Positions 1-10,290 are shown, counted from the first letter of the stretch. The stretch is 64,000 nt of DNA from Hygrophila difformis (GCA_030278955.1 JAOANR010000010.1:20180444-20244443), one strand, 5' to 3'. Numbers and translations: made by a program. The notes: generated by a model not told the origin, from the sequence alone.

Positions 1-312
1 GTGCATATAAAATTCAGAATTTTTGGAGTCCATTTGATGTGTCAAATTGTCGAGTTTTGAAGCTTTGTCAAAATCTGAAACCTGACAGCATGCTACTTTG
101 GTGAAAGACTTGATTTTTGGCTCGTTTCCTTAACCCGGATCGAGAAACTTAAAACATGAAACTTGTTCGTCTCCATGTTTTCGAGTTACTGGTGAAAGTT
201 TAGAGTTTTCGGACTTAAAATGAAATTTTAAATAATTACGGAGTAAGACAGCGACTTGTGTAAAGTTATATTTTGAGAAACTTGTGAAATTTGCGAAATG
301 TGCTATTACCTT

Positions 313-656
313 GCGGGTTTGATTCCCCAAGGGCGATCGTTTGTTTTCCTGCGGGTTCGATTCCCCAGGATGTGTGTTGATTCCTACGGGTTCAATTCCC
401 TAGGATTTATTTGAGTTCTTGCGGGTTCGATTCCCCAAGGGCGATCGTTTGTTTTCCTGCGGGTTCGATTCCCCAGGATGTGTGTTGATTCCTACGGGTT
501 CAATTCCCTAGGATGTATTTGAGTTCTTGCGGGTTCGATTCCCCAAGGGCGATTGTTTGTTTTCCTGCGGGTTCGATTCCCCAGGTCGTGTGTTGATTCC
601 TACGGGTTTGATTCCCTAGGATGCGTTTAAATTATTGCGGGTCCATTTTCCCGAGA
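313..656 (+). repeat. T-arm-like hairpin array (about 10 units)
   Basis: About ten units of roughly 22 bases each consist of a 4-bp outer stem, a bulged C, a GGG/CCC inner stem and the 7-base loop TTCGATT or TTCAATT. Outer stems cycle through CTTG/CAAG, CCTG/CAGG and CCTA/TAGG, so both arms change together. The core GGTTCGATTCC matches the tRNA B box and TPsiC arm. The unit order repeats with a period of about 105-108 bases. No tRNA acceptor stem or anticodon arm is present. Confidence 0.85.
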
Positions 657-950
657 ACATATTATACTAGATCATATCGAACAAAAGTGAAAGAGTGAAA
701 TCCTTAAAATACCAAATCCTGAAGTCATGAGAAAATTAAGAGACTTGAATATTTCTTTGTTTAAAATTATGCCTTGCAAATTATTTTACCATGTAAGTCG
801 AATTATGATCACGTGGAAATCCTTATTTTAAATTATGCCATTTAATTATTAGCGGATGATTAACTCAAATTGTGTATTACCTACAAGCATGTTTTGTTAA
901 ATTTAATTAAAGGCTTTGAAACCCCTAAATCATGCTAGGTGTTAACTTAC

Positions 951-996
951 TCAGCACGTTTTGCTGACCCAAACCATTTCCTTCTTTTTCCTACAG
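951..996 (+). promoter_or_regulatory. LTR hairpin with branch-point-like site and 3' splice-acceptor-like sequence
   Basis: TCAGCA at 951-956 pairs with TGCTGA at 962-967 around a 5-base loop. The second arm contains CTGAC, a plant branch-point-like sequence. A pyrimidine-rich stretch and CTACAG follow, ending at 996. The same arrangement occurs in every LTR of the window. Splicing is inferred from sequence only. Confidence 0.5.
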
Positions 997-1329
997 AGCA
1001 TATGGATTATACTGAACACGTACATGCATGGGAATTTTTGGGAACTCTTTATTTTAAATTTGCATTAGACTATAGTATGAACGGGCCTGTTTAACCCGTG
1101 TTTTGGCCATGTCGGCCCTTATACTTTATTTCCGCTGCACAACTTATATTTCCGCTGCGTGTATGGATGATTATTATTTTTAAATATAAGTATTTCCGGA
1201 CTTGGTTGTTTAAAATTATTTTATACCCTTAGCCTTGCATCTTTCAAGTGAGCTCGAATGAAGTCGTGTCTTGCTAGGGAGATGCGGCGGTGACATCCCG
1301 GCCTGGGTTATCAAATCCGGGGTGTTACA

Positions 1330-2326
1330 CGCCTTGTTGAGGGCACCCCCTCGCCAGATGGGGTCGTCCACATCTTGGGCAAGGTGGTACCGGATCTTCT
1401 TGGTTGAACCTCCTCCCATTGTTGTTTTGTTGTGGCCTATTCGGCCCTCTCCGCTGTTCGTTCCTTCCAGTGTTGTTCTCGCTTCTCGAGTCCCGGTTTC
1501 TCTTGTCTTGGGGACCCCTGCTGGACTCCCCACTCACCCTTCTCTTCAGTTGCTGCACACGCGCTACCGCCACAGCGCGGTCATACACAGCTTGCAGGTC
1601 GGGGTAGTGTACCCCCGCGATCACCTCGAGAACGGACAGGTTCAGTCCCATCTCGAACTTCTGTGCCTTCTCTGCATCCGTGGGTACGAGTCTTGGCGCG
1701 AACCTTACCAGTTCCTTGAATCGAGTGTAGTACTCTTGTACGGTTTGGTCTCCTTACTTCAGTGACAGGAATTCTTCGTACATGGCAGCTTTAGTACTCA
1801 AGGGATAGAATCGATCCCTGAGTAATTCCATCATCTCCGTCCACGAGTAGGGCTCGTCATCTTCAGTCAGCTTGGCTTGAGTTGCCTGCCACCAGTCGTC
1901 CGCTTCGCCTCCCAGGTAGTACGAAGCGACATGCACCCTCTCTCCTTCCGGACATTTGACTGCTCCCAGCAGCTTGTCGAAGGTTCGGATCCATTCTTCT
2001 AGTTTGGCTGGATCCTCCTCACCAGCATAGTGGGGTGGCTGGTAGGGATTCACCATTGCCAAGTAATTAGGGCGAGCTTGGGGCGGAGGTACCGCCGCAG
2101 CTTGGCCCTGGTTGACTTGCGCGTTCCCTAGCGCAATCAAAACCTCCTCTATCGTCCGAAGACGATCGCCCACATTGTTCAGTGCGGGGGCGTCCTGCGC
2201 ACCTTGGGGTTGTTCCTCTACAGGTTGGGCCGGTTCCGTGACATTTGGAGGTGTTTCAGTAGGTGTTTCAGTGGTGGTTTGGGGAGCGGGTTGAGTTCTT
2301 CCTCTTCCTCTTCCTCTGGGTGCCAT
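1330..2326 (-). pseudogene. gag: gag pseudogene of E1 (nonsense codon, 3' end lost)
   Basis: The reading frame starts at an ATG (MAPRGRGRGR) at 2326. It has a proline/threonine-rich amino terminus, the Ty3/gypsy gag capsid-like region (YLGGEADDWW, RDRFYPLSTKAA) and, after the stop, a basic linker and a first zinc-knuckle-like motif, CPRCGRPHLARGC. A TAA at 1756-1754 stands where related gags have glutamine (KQGxQTVQEYY), so one CAA-to-TAA change at codon 191 explains the break. The frame then continues unchanged to the LTR junction at 1329/1330, where the second knuckle and everything downstream are lost. The family role is the nucleocapsid/capsid protein of the retrotransposon particle. Confidence 0.85.
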
Positions 2327-2735
2327 TCTGGTGCAAATAGGGTGGATTAGGACTTGTGAACTAGCATATAGTTTAAACAATTTCTATAAATATGCATGTG
2401 TTTTGTAGTTTCGCACGTGGTGCTCGATCGAACTAAGAAGCACCGTACGCTCCTGGGTTTTATTTTAATTTATTATTTTATTTTATTTTCGATTTTTTTT
2501 TTTCGTACGGACAGGTCTGTCCGGATTTTTTTTTTCGATTTATTATAAATAAATCGGGCATTTTATTTCCTTAAAAGAAATTTTAGTACAAAAGTAGAAA
2601 TATTTTCCTAGCAAAATAGCATCTACTATAAGTAGAATTCCTAGCGTCTCAAGACGTCCTCCGGTGGGGTAGCGGGATCCTCCTCCGGGTCTTCCTCCTC
2701 CGAACTTGGCGGCAGTAGATCGTCAAAGATAGTGT

Positions 2736-2966
2736 TCAAGTCTTGCCCATGTGTTCCTTCAGGATTAGGTTTTGTGTAGTGAGGGTCTGGACTTGGCGTT
2801 CGAGTTGGTTTATGCGGTGGTGATCCGCCTCTCTCAAGTTGCCCATGTGGTGCAAATTTGCCTCCAATTGAGCCATACGATATTTCATTTGTTCTATGGT
2901 TTGTTGGGAATCAAGATGAACGCTCATCATCCTGATCATCAACTGCATCATGTCTTGACTAGCCAT
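2736..2966 (-). CDS. small coiled-coil-like ORF in the E1 leader
   Basis: This 76-codon ATG-started frame lies in the leader between the primer-binding site and gag, about 410 bases before the gag start. The protein is rich in Met, Gln, Leu and His and has heptad-like spacing (IEQMKYRMAQLEANL, INQLERQVQTL), consistent with a coiled coil. I do not recognise a family. It could be a translated upstream ORF that lowers gag expression, a remnant of another frame, or chance. No equivalent ORF is seen in the E2 or E3 leaders. Confidence 0.35.
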   Translation of the reverse strand: MASQDMMQLMIRMMSVHLDSQQTIEQMKYRMAQLEANLHHMGNLREADHHRINQLERQVQTLTTQNLILKEHMGKT

Positions 2967-2995
2967 CTAGCGCAAGCAAAAGATCTAAGTTAATA

Positions 2996-3084
2996 TTCGC
3001 CAAGATTCTAGGTTAAACTTCGCCAAGATTCTAAGTTGAAATTCGCCAAGATTCTAAGTTGAAATTCGCCAAGATTCTAAGTTG
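2996..3084. repeat. four tandem copies of a 23-bp unit
   Basis: Units start at 2996, 3019, 3042 and 3065, each beginning TTCGCCAAGATTCTA. They lie in the E1 leader just upstream of the small ORF. The first copies carry a few substitutions and the last two are nearly identical, as expected from slippage. Confidence 0.85.
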
Positions 3085-3170
3085 TCTACATAAAAGAGAT
3101 GCAACATGCAAATGCAAATGATGTTCCCCCCCCCCCAAAAAAAAAATATTTATGCACTTTATATATTTTT

Positions 3171-3202
3171 CCATGGGGTTTAAAATAAAATTTTTTCCAT
3201 GG
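3171..3202 (-). promoter_or_regulatory. leader inverted-repeat element with two CCATGG palindromes (E1)
   Basis: CCATGG occurs at 3171-3176 and 3197-3202, flanked by short complementary A/T runs that can fold into a stem. The same pair occurs at the equivalent leader position in E2 and E3, although the spacer sequence differs. Paired palindromes in a retroelement leader could act in RNA dimerisation or packaging; that role is inference. Confidence 0.4.
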
Positions 3203-3321
3203 AAATAATACTTTAAAATTTAAAGTAATAGTCAAAATATCAATAGTAGTTTAAAAATAATAATGGTCTAAAAATAATAGTTTAAAAATAAAAATGGTTT
3301 AAAAATAATAGTTTAAAAATA

Positions 3322-3338
3322 GCCGGGCTCTGATACCA
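3322..3338 (-). other. primer-binding site of E1 (initiator tRNA-Met type)
   Basis: On the minus strand, TGGTATCAGAGCCCGGC begins three bases after the end of the 5' LTR. TGGTATCAGAGC is the usual plant LTR-retrotransposon sequence complementary to the 3' end of initiator tRNA-Met. It fixes the element's orientation and LTR boundary. Confidence 0.93.
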
Positions 3339-3341
3339 ACT

Positions 3342-5326
3342 TGTAACACCTCGGTTTTTGGTCACCCAGATCGGGATGTCACCGCCACACCTCCCTAGTA
3401 AGACACGGTTTCTCCGCCTTACTAAAGAGATGCAAGGCTAGGTATTTCAGTGTTTAAAAATATTTAAAACATTCGCAAACAGCCCATACAATATAGTCTC
3501 GAAAATAATAATATCATAATGCAGCGGAAATAGTATATAAGTATAATATAGCAGTGGAAATGTAAATACGACCAACATGGTCAAAACACGGGTTAAACAT
3601 GCCCGTTTATTCTAATGTCTAATGCAAGAATTTAAATAATAAAGTTTGCAAAATATAGTTTCCCCCATGCATGAATGTGCTCATGAGCATTCCACATACT
3701 CTGTAAGGAAAAAGAAAAATAAATGGTTTGGTCAGCACAACTTGCTGAGTAAGTTAACACATGCATGATCGTAGGGTTTAAAAGCCATTAATTTAATATT
3801 CACATAAAAGCATGATAATATTCATAAATAATTTAAATAAAGCCATAATTAATTTAAATAAAGCATTTAATAATTTAAAGGAAAACATTTAAACATTTAA
3901 CCATCCCCATTTACTCCCAAGATTTAGTATTTCAAAAGTTTCACGATAGCATCGCGATGTCAACAAGTTTAGCCGGAAACCGGCGGCCGCAGCCGTATCT
4001 GCCATACCCAGTACCACTCCGGAGCCTCGGGAAACCCATAAGGATATTCACGAGAGTGTAGGCCATATATCTCATGCCGTTTTGGCAACATATCTCAAAT
4101 ATTTTGCGCGGGTCACCATCGTCCATAAAGGCACGAAGTGAATCGTTGGGAGGGCACCCTGCAGAGCACTCAACCCCTAATTTTAAGGATCAACTTTGTA
4201 AAGGGGATTTCCTAATTTCCAGATTTCATATATTTATTTCAAAGAGTCTTCTACTCGTTTAAACCTTAAAGGTTAGTTTCACCGTTTCAACAAGATTTCC
4301 AGATTTGACTCGGTCAACCACAGTTTACTCTAAAATTTATTAAAAGTCGAGTTTAATTCCAAAAATTCTGAAATTTTACCACTGACTTGGAAACATCGAG
4401 ATGAACAACTTTCGTGTTTTAACTTTTTCAATCCGAGATACCGAAACAGGCCAAATACATCAATTTTCGTCATAACATTAATCTGTCCGAATTTCGTGTA
4501 CAGCAGTTCAAGATTATCAAGATCTACCATAGCAAATCAACTCCAAACTTAATGAAATTTTACAGAGACCTTCTTAAGACACTTATCTACAACTTTCATG
4601 TTCGGCTAAAGATTTAAATCGGCCTAGAACTAATGTCAAAAACGTGATCAAGATCGGACCTAAGTTCTGTCAAGAATTCCAAGATCCAAGTTTCAGCAGT
4701 TCGGTTTCGGGTGGATTTCAAATATCAAAACGTCTCTAAAATTTCAGAAAATTTTACAGTAGATAGATCTGAGCCTTAGAAACGTTTTTCGTGTTTTTAA
4801 GTTTTTCCGTTTGAAGTCGTTTTAATGTTCGGAAAAATTCGACAAAACTGTTGCGCCGGTAAAGAACATACATTGACAGATTTTCGAAATCTTGTTTAAA
4901 CTTTTAGGTTTGAATGTTTTAGTTACTCTCAAAACCATGTAAGTATTAACTTACAGATTCGTAGATGTCCGGGATCGTCTATTTCGAAGGCGTGGCTTCC
5001 AGTCAACCGTTTATCCTCTCCGTTCGTCGGGTTCTACGTTCTAGATCCGATTCGGGGTGTAGAAAGAAAAAGAAGAAGGTTGGGATTCGTTTTCGAATCG
5101 TATATGGAACAAGGATCGGATCAAAGCTTACCACGACGCTGGACATCTTCAAATTTTCGTCCAAACAGTCCTCGCCTTGGTTTCGTGCCTCCGGCGACTC
5201 CGGAATTAGGGTTTTCGAACGTATAGAGAGTTGTAGGGTTTTGGAAAAGTGTTTGGAGCTTTCAAGAGGGCTTATTTATAGGTAAATAAGACCTAGGGGC
5301 GTCCAAGGTCTGCCTCTAAGAGTCTT
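3342..5326 (-). mobile_element. E1 5' LTR, 3' portion
   Basis: This is the 3' four fifths of the E1 5' LTR. It ends on the minus strand CCGAGGTGTTACA at 3342 and is interrupted at 5326/5327 by E2. A TATA-like box (CTATAAATAAG) lies near 5270-5283 on the minus strand. The same sequence in opposite orientation forms the solo LTR at 16516-19056. The remaining 5' portion is at 13445-13960. Confidence 0.9.
5322..5326. other. left TSD of E2 (GTCTT)
   Basis: GTCTT here and at 13440-13444 directly flanks the outer LTR ends of E2. It is a 5-bp duplication as expected for LTR-retrotransposon integrase, and it shows that E2 entered the E1 LTR in one event. Confidence 0.95.
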
Positions 5327-5914
5327 TGTAACACCCCGGATTTGATAACCCAGGCCGAGGTGTCACCGCCGCACCTCCCTAGTAAGACACGGTTTCTCCG
5401 AGCTTGTTAAAGAGATGCAAGGCTATGGTTTTTCAGAATTTAAAATATTCAAACAACCCATTACAATATAATTTAAAAATCATAATATCAAAGTTGCAGC
5501 GGAAAGTAAAGTATAAGGGCCGACATGGCCAAAACACGGGTTAAACAGGCCCGTTCATACTATAGTCTAATGCAAATTTAAAATAAAGTGTTTCCAAAAA
5601 TTTCCATGCATGTACGTGCTCAGTATAATCCATATGCTCTGTAGGAAAAAGAAGGAAATGGTTTGGGTCAGCAAAACGTGCTGAGTAAGTTAACACCTAG
5701 CATGATTTAGGGGTTTCAAAACCTTTAATTAAATTTAATAAAAACATGCTTGTAGGTAATACACGATTTAAGTTAATCATCCACTAATAATTAAATGACA
5801 TAATTTAAAACAAAGAAAATATTCAATTCTCTTAATTCTCTCATGATTTCAGGATTTGATATTTCAAGGATTTCACTCTTTCACTTTTGTTCGATATGAT
5901 CTAGTATAATATGT

Positions 5915-6260
5915 TCTCGGGAAAATGGACCCGCAATAACTTAAACGCATCCTAGGGAATCAAACCCGTAGGATCAACACACGTCCTGGGGAATCGAACC
6001 CGCAGGAAAACAAACGATCGCCCTTGGGGAATCAAACCCGCAAGAACTCAAATACATCCTAGGGAATTGAACCCATAGGAATCAACACACATCCTGGGGA
6101 ATCGAACCCGCAGGAAAACAAACAATCGCCCTTGGGGAATCGAACCCGCAAGAACTCAAATACATCCTAGGGAATTGAACCCGTAGGAATCAACACACAT
6201 CCTGGGGAATCGAACCCGCAGGTAAACATACAATCGCCCTTGGGGAATCAAACCCGCAAG
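5915..6260 (-). repeat. T-arm-like hairpin array in E2 3' LTR
   Basis: About ten hairpin units of the type described at 313-656, read on the minus strand, with CTTG/CAAG, CCTG/CAGG and CCTA/TAGG outer stems and TTCGATT, TTTGATT or TTCAATT loops. An almost identical copy is in the 5' LTR at about 10879-11224. Confidence 0.85.
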
Positions 6261-8175
6261 GTAAGAACACATTTCGCAAGTTTCACATGTTTCTCAAAAT
6301 ATAACTTATACAAGTCGCTGTCTTACTCCATAATTATTTAAAAATTCATTTTAAGTCCAAAAATTCTGAAATTTCACCAGTAACTCGAAAACACAGAGAC
6401 GAACAAGTTTCATGTTTTAAGTTTCTCGATCCGGGTTAAGGAAACGAGCCAAAAATCAAGTCTTTCACCAAAGTAGCATGCTGTCAGGTTTCAGATTTTG
6501 ACAAAGCTTCAAAACTCGACAATTTGACACATCAAATGGACTCCAAAAATTCTGAAATTTTATATGCACATACTAGACATGATTTTCTACAACTTTCATT
6601 TAGATTGTGAAGATCAATTCGGGCTAGAAAATATAGGAACATGCTCATCAAGTTCGGACATCTACACTGTCAGATTTTCGAAAACATTTTACAAAGCAGT
6701 TTATGTTCGGATCGTTTTGGGGTAGCAAACGTTGATGAAAATCGATGAAATTTTTACACAACATAGTTTAATGTGTTAGGATCAAAAGTCTAGTTTTGAG
6801 TTTTTCGGTTTGAACTCTTGAAGTAGGGGTTTTGATCCGATTACATATCTGTTACAGTTTCATGTTCGACTTTTAGGGCAGGTCTGTTGGAGGCCATTTT
6901 CGGATAACAAAACACAATGAAAAATTATGAAAATTTTACACAAACTAGATCTATGTCTTAGGAACATTTTTCATGTTTTGAGTTTTTCCGTTTGAGCAGA
7001 TTTAAGTGTTCGAAAAATTCGCACAAAATTGTTGCGCTGAGGGTTTTTCGTGTTGACAGATTTTAGAGTTATTAAATCCATATGTTTGGTTGCATTTTAA
7101 GTCACCCAAAACCAAGTAAGTATTAACTTACAGTGGGGATGATATCTAGGAGGTCACGGGGTCGTCCGGAATCCACGGGATGTCACGAACGAATCTCCTC
7201 AAGTCGATTCTTCTTCCTTTGGCTCCGATTTGTGTTTTTGAGAATAAAAACCATAAGTTAGAATCTAAATCCGACGAAAACTATGAAATGAAGTTCAAGA
7301 CTTCATCTTACCACTATCTAGGGTCTGAATACGTCCTATCCACGTCCTCCTTTCTCCGGTTTGTTCGTCGGAAAGTGATCGGAAGGCAAGAACACAAGAG
7401 AATATGGGGTTTTCGGTTTGAGAGAAGTTTGAGAGTTTAGAGGTGGTTTGGAGGCTGTAAAAATTCGAAAATTAGGGTTAGGGAGCAGCCTAATATCGTC
7501 CCAATATCATTCCATAGCCCGGGATTGAGTTTCCAAAGTCGGGGGTCGAAAATTTTGGCAAGAAATCGCCGAAATCGGGCAAGTTGGCAGCTGCTGCTGC
7601 ACTGGCGCGCTGGTGGCGCGGTGTTAGGCCAAAGGGCGCGCGGCGGGCGCGCGGCCTGGTCTGGGCCGTGCGTTCGGACTGGGCCGTGCGATCCCGTCGG
7701 GCCTTTTCTCCTCTCTTTCGGACTTCTGTGCTCTTACGTTTTCGGGCTCGATTTTTCGGGTCATTCTCGGATTACAAATTCTTATCTTAAATTTATCTCG
7801 TCTCGAATTAATCCCGCATTCGAAATCTGGAGTTCGTCGCGTTTGGATTCGTCGGCTTCTAATTCGTCATCCTTTGACTCTCATGCAACAATTTATCTAA
7901 TTAAATTATTTCCGACTCCACGGTTTCCTGGAATTAAAATTCTTTTCTTTCTTGAATTTAATTCCAATTCTTTTGACTCGATTTCATGGAATGTCTTCGG
8001 GCTTCCTTTCCCTCCTTTATTCCATTTTGAACTTTTGAATCTATCGGCGTCTCATTTCGGAGCAATAATTTATTGTGCTAAATTATTTTCTCCTTCTCGG
8101 AGATATTTCAACCTTGATTTGATTAAGAAATAAATTTTATTCCTTTGGACGCCGATAAAAATCCCGGGTATTACA

Positions 8176-8214
8176 GTCTACCCCCCTTAAGGATCAACTT
8201 CGTCCCCGAAGTTG
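8176..8214 (-). other. embedded polypurine tract and hairpin inside the E2 LTR
   Basis: Minus-strand reading: a perfect 8-bp stem (CAACTTCG with CGAAGTTG, 4-base loop) at 8214-8195, a 3-base gap, then the purine tract CTTAAGGGGGGTAGAC at 8191-8176, immediately before TGTAATACCC at 8175. This is the normal internal-3'-end/LTR junction of the family, but here it lies within the LTR. The same block is at 13140-13178 in the 5' LTR. Confidence 0.85.
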
Positions 8215-8475
8215 GGTGTTAGCTTCTCGCGAGCTTGGAACTAAGGTCCTTTCTATTTTGTGCTATTGTTTGAATGCGTGATTGTATCATTATGTGTTGT
8301 TGTTCTTGATGTTGTTTGTATTATTTTATTATATCGTTTGACTGAACCCAGAATTGAAATTTCCAAGTTGCCTACGTACCCGGTGAAGGGATCAAGTCAT
8401 GACGTAGTTCAAAACAATTTGAATTTGCTTATTCGAAATACAAAATATTCGGAATAGAATATTCGGGTCGCTACA

Positions 8476-8491
8476 TCCTCCCCCCCTTAAG
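8476..8491 (-). other. functional polypurine tract of E2
   Basis: The minus strand reads CTTAAGGGGGGGAGGA and abuts the 3' LTR start TGTAGCGACC at 8475. This is the expected plus-strand primer site for reverse transcription. Its use is supported by the LTR boundary, which coincides exactly with its end. Confidence 0.9.
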
Positions 8492-8495
8492 ATTA

Positions 8496-8515
8496 CAGTT
8501 ATGTCCCCATAACTG
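8496..8515 (-). promoter_or_regulatory. perfect hairpin upstream of the E2 polypurine tract
   Basis: A perfect 8-bp stem (CAGTTATG with CATAACTG) closes a 4-base GGGA loop, four bases before the purine tract. The same place in the other elements carries CAACTTCG/CGAAGTTG. Four of eight base pairs differ and all remain paired, which points to conserved structure rather than conserved sequence. Confidence 0.8.
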
Positions 8516-8610
8516 CCTATGTATTATTCGCTAACAGGTTCGGGTATCGTTGCCCATGATCCTTCCTCATTGAGCTGGCAGGTCAGCTTGATCGATGTCG
8601 TTCAATCGTC

Positions 8611-9669
8611 CTATAGCTCCTCTGGTTGGGGGTTTACCAAATCTAGCCTCTTCTCAATCCTCTCCTCAGGAACATTGCATTCTCTAATCATGTGGTCTTC
8701 CCCACCACATCTATAACAAGTCCCGCGCCTTGGGCATTCGCGCACCAGATGGGCTTGGTGGCACTGCGGGCAACGTGGTATGACTGTATGACGTATGTCG
8801 TTTCTCCCATAATTGAAACCTTTATTCTTATTCTCCTTAAAATTGTCATTGCTAATGTTTCGATTCTTTTTCTCAAACTCTTGCGAGTCCTTGCTCGACT
8901 CTCCGGTTTCTTTACGCTTCAGTTGCTGGACTCGATCAATTGCTACAGCTCGATCGTAAACCGTCTGCAGGTTTGTGAATTGTCCTACTGCAAGTATCTC
9001 CCGGATACTAAGGTTCAGACCCATCTCGAATTTCTGAGCCTTGTCAGAGTCAGTTGGTACTATCCTTGTAGCAAATCGCACCAATTCCTTGAATTTGGTG
9101 TAGTACTCTTGTACTGTTTGCGCTCCTTGTCTGAGGTTGATGAATTCCTCGTACTTTGCGGTCTTGGTGCTCAGTGGGTAGAATCTTTCTCTCAAGGCTT
9201 CCTTAAGTCCTTCCCAGGTGTAGGATTCTTCATCTTCCTCTGAATTCGTTTGAAGGTTTTGCCACCACTCATCGACTTCGCCTCCTAAGTAGTAGGTCGC
9301 TACACGTATCTTCTCCTCGTCGGGGCATTTGATAGCGTCCAAGAGTTTGTCAAAGGTACGGATCCAACCCTCCAACTTGGCCGGATCCTCTTGTCCGTCA
9401 TAATGGGGTGGGTTGTAGGGGTTTACCAATGCCAAGTAGTTGACTCGGGCTACTGGCGGAGGTATTGCCGCTTGTGCCCTATGCACCTCGGCATTTCCTA
9501 ATGCTACGAGTACTTCTTCTACCGTCCTCAAACGTTCATCCATGTTGTTGGGAATAGGAGGCGCTCGATCTCCTACGTTCGGAGGAATCTCATTGTTGTT
9601 AGGTGCGTTCGGGAGGTCAGTGTCAGTGCCGTTTGGGCTTACCTTCCTCGGTTTTCTTCTAGGTGCCAT
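8611..9669 (-). CDS. gag: intact gag of E2, 352 aa
   Basis: This is the structural protein of the retrotransposon particle. It starts at ATG (MAPRRKPRK) at 9669. An Asn/Pro-rich amino terminus (about residues 1-60) is followed by the capsid-like retrotransposon gag domain (about 75-240: PAKLEGWIRTFDKLL, YYLGGEVDEWW, LRERFYPLSTKTAKYEEF, VQEYYTKFKELVRFA). A basic linker and two zinc-knuckle-like motifs come last: CPQCHQAHLVREC (one residue short of CCHC spacing) and a canonical CYRCGGEDHMIREC. The frame has no break and ends before any protease motif. With no pol in E2, particle assembly would need a helper element. Confidence 0.93.
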   Translation of the reverse strand: MAPRRKPRKVSPNGTDTDLPNAPNNNEIPPNVGDRAPPIPNNMDERLRTVEEVLVALGNAEVHRAQAAIPPPVARVNYLALVNPYNPPHYDGQEDPAKLEGWIRTFDKLLDAIKCPDEEKIRVATYYLGGEVDEWWQNLQTNSEEDEESYTWEGLKEALRERFYPLSTKTAKYEEFINLRQGAQTVQEYYTKFKELVRFATRIVPTDSDKAQKFEMGLNLSIREILAVGQFTNLQTVYDRAVAIDRVQQLKRKETGESSKDSQEFEKKNRNISNDNFKENKNKGFNYGRNDIRHTVIPRCPQCHQAHLVRECPRRGTCYRCGGEDHMIRECNVPEERIEKRLDLVNPQPEEL

Positions 9670-9909
9670 TTTCTGTTATAAAAGCAGGCGAAGATGAGTT
9701 TCTAAGTGATCAAGATCTAGGACTAAGGCAAAGTTAGTCTTTAGCAGGCGCTCCTAAGTCAAAGTCATGTCGAATACTAATTTAAGAGTGTTTTCTTAGA
9801 GTCGCTGATTCACATAAAGAAGAGTTAGTGCAGTTACGTGTGTATGCATATGCAATCCCCCCAATAACATTTAATTCATGCATGCATTTTTTTTTTTTTT
9901 TTTTTCTAC

Positions 9910-9941
9910 CCATGGGTTTTAAAAATAAATTTACTCCATGG
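9910..9941 (-). promoter_or_regulatory. leader CCATGG pair (E2)
   Basis: CCATGG occurs at 9910-9915 and 9936-9941 around an A/T-rich spacer, with the same spacing as in E1. It lies between the primer-binding site and gag in the untranslated leader. Confidence 0.4.
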
Positions 9942-10270
9942 ATAGATTTTAAAAGATTAAGGGTAAAAGGTTTGGGCCACTATATTGGGCCAAAAGAAAT
10001 TATTTGGGCTTGAGTAAAAACAAGGGTATTGGGCCAAAATAATTGGGCTTAAAGAAAATTGAGCCCACAATAGTAAGTATATAAAGTATTGGGCTAAAAA
10101 TAATTTCTTGGGCTTCTTAAAGAAAACATTTGGGCTTCTAAAAAAAATTTTGGGTTAAAAATTTGGGCCTTGACTTCAAAATAATGATTGGGCTCTTTAA
10201 AATATATTACTAGTTTAGAAATAATAAATTTTAAAAATAATAATACTTAAAAATAATAGTTTAAAAATAT

Positions 10271-10287
10271 TCCGGGCTCTGATACCA
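10271..10287 (-). other. primer-binding site of E2 (initiator tRNA-Met type)
   Basis: The minus strand reads TGGTATCAGAGCCCGGA, three bases after the 5' LTR end at 10291. It is intact. Confidence 0.95.
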
Positions 10288-10290
10288 CTC

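Larger units (their letters stand above)
1..1329 (+). mobile_element. 3' part of a Ty3/gypsy-type LTR, cut by the window edge
   Basis: The segment reads in LTR sense on the plus strand and ends CCGGGGTGTTACA, the terminus shared by all LTRs in this window. No primer-binding site follows it. The next bases are the cut zinc-knuckle region of E1 gag on the other strand, so this LTR was inserted into E1. It may be a solo LTR or the 3' LTR of an element lying to the left; its 5' end and left TSD are outside the window. It contains a T-arm-like hairpin array, the conserved hairpin and acceptor module, and a terminal block also found in the other LTRs. Confidence 0.85.
5327..8475 (-). mobile_element. 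E2 3' LTR, composite
   Basis: The LTR starts on the minus strand TGTAGCGACCCG at 8475 and ends GGGGTGTTACA at 5327. The first 300 bp (8475-8176) are not ordinary U3: they end in a second hairpin and polypurine tract (CTTAAGGGGGGTAGAC), after which a second LTR start, TGTAATACCCGGG, appears at 8175. The remaining 2849 bp (8175-5327) are the family's core LTR with the T-arm array (5915-6260), branch hairpin and acceptor module. The 5' LTR has the same composite structure. Confidence 0.9.

Noticed and set aside
313..656. tRNA gene cluster suggested by repeated GGTTCGATTCC
   Set aside because: Units are only about 22 bases, with no acceptor stem, D arm or anticodon arm and no CCA-compatible spacing. 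They are T-arm-like hairpins only.
1271..1765. 164-codon plus-strand frame
   Set aside because: It runs antisense to E1 gag and across the LTR/gag junction; the gag frame on the other strand explains the openness.
7525..8133. 202-codon plus-strand frame, repeated at 12489-13097
   Set aside because: It lies antisense in the U3 part of the E2 LTRs, has low-complexity composition and matches no protein pattern. Its two copies exist because the LTR is duplicated.
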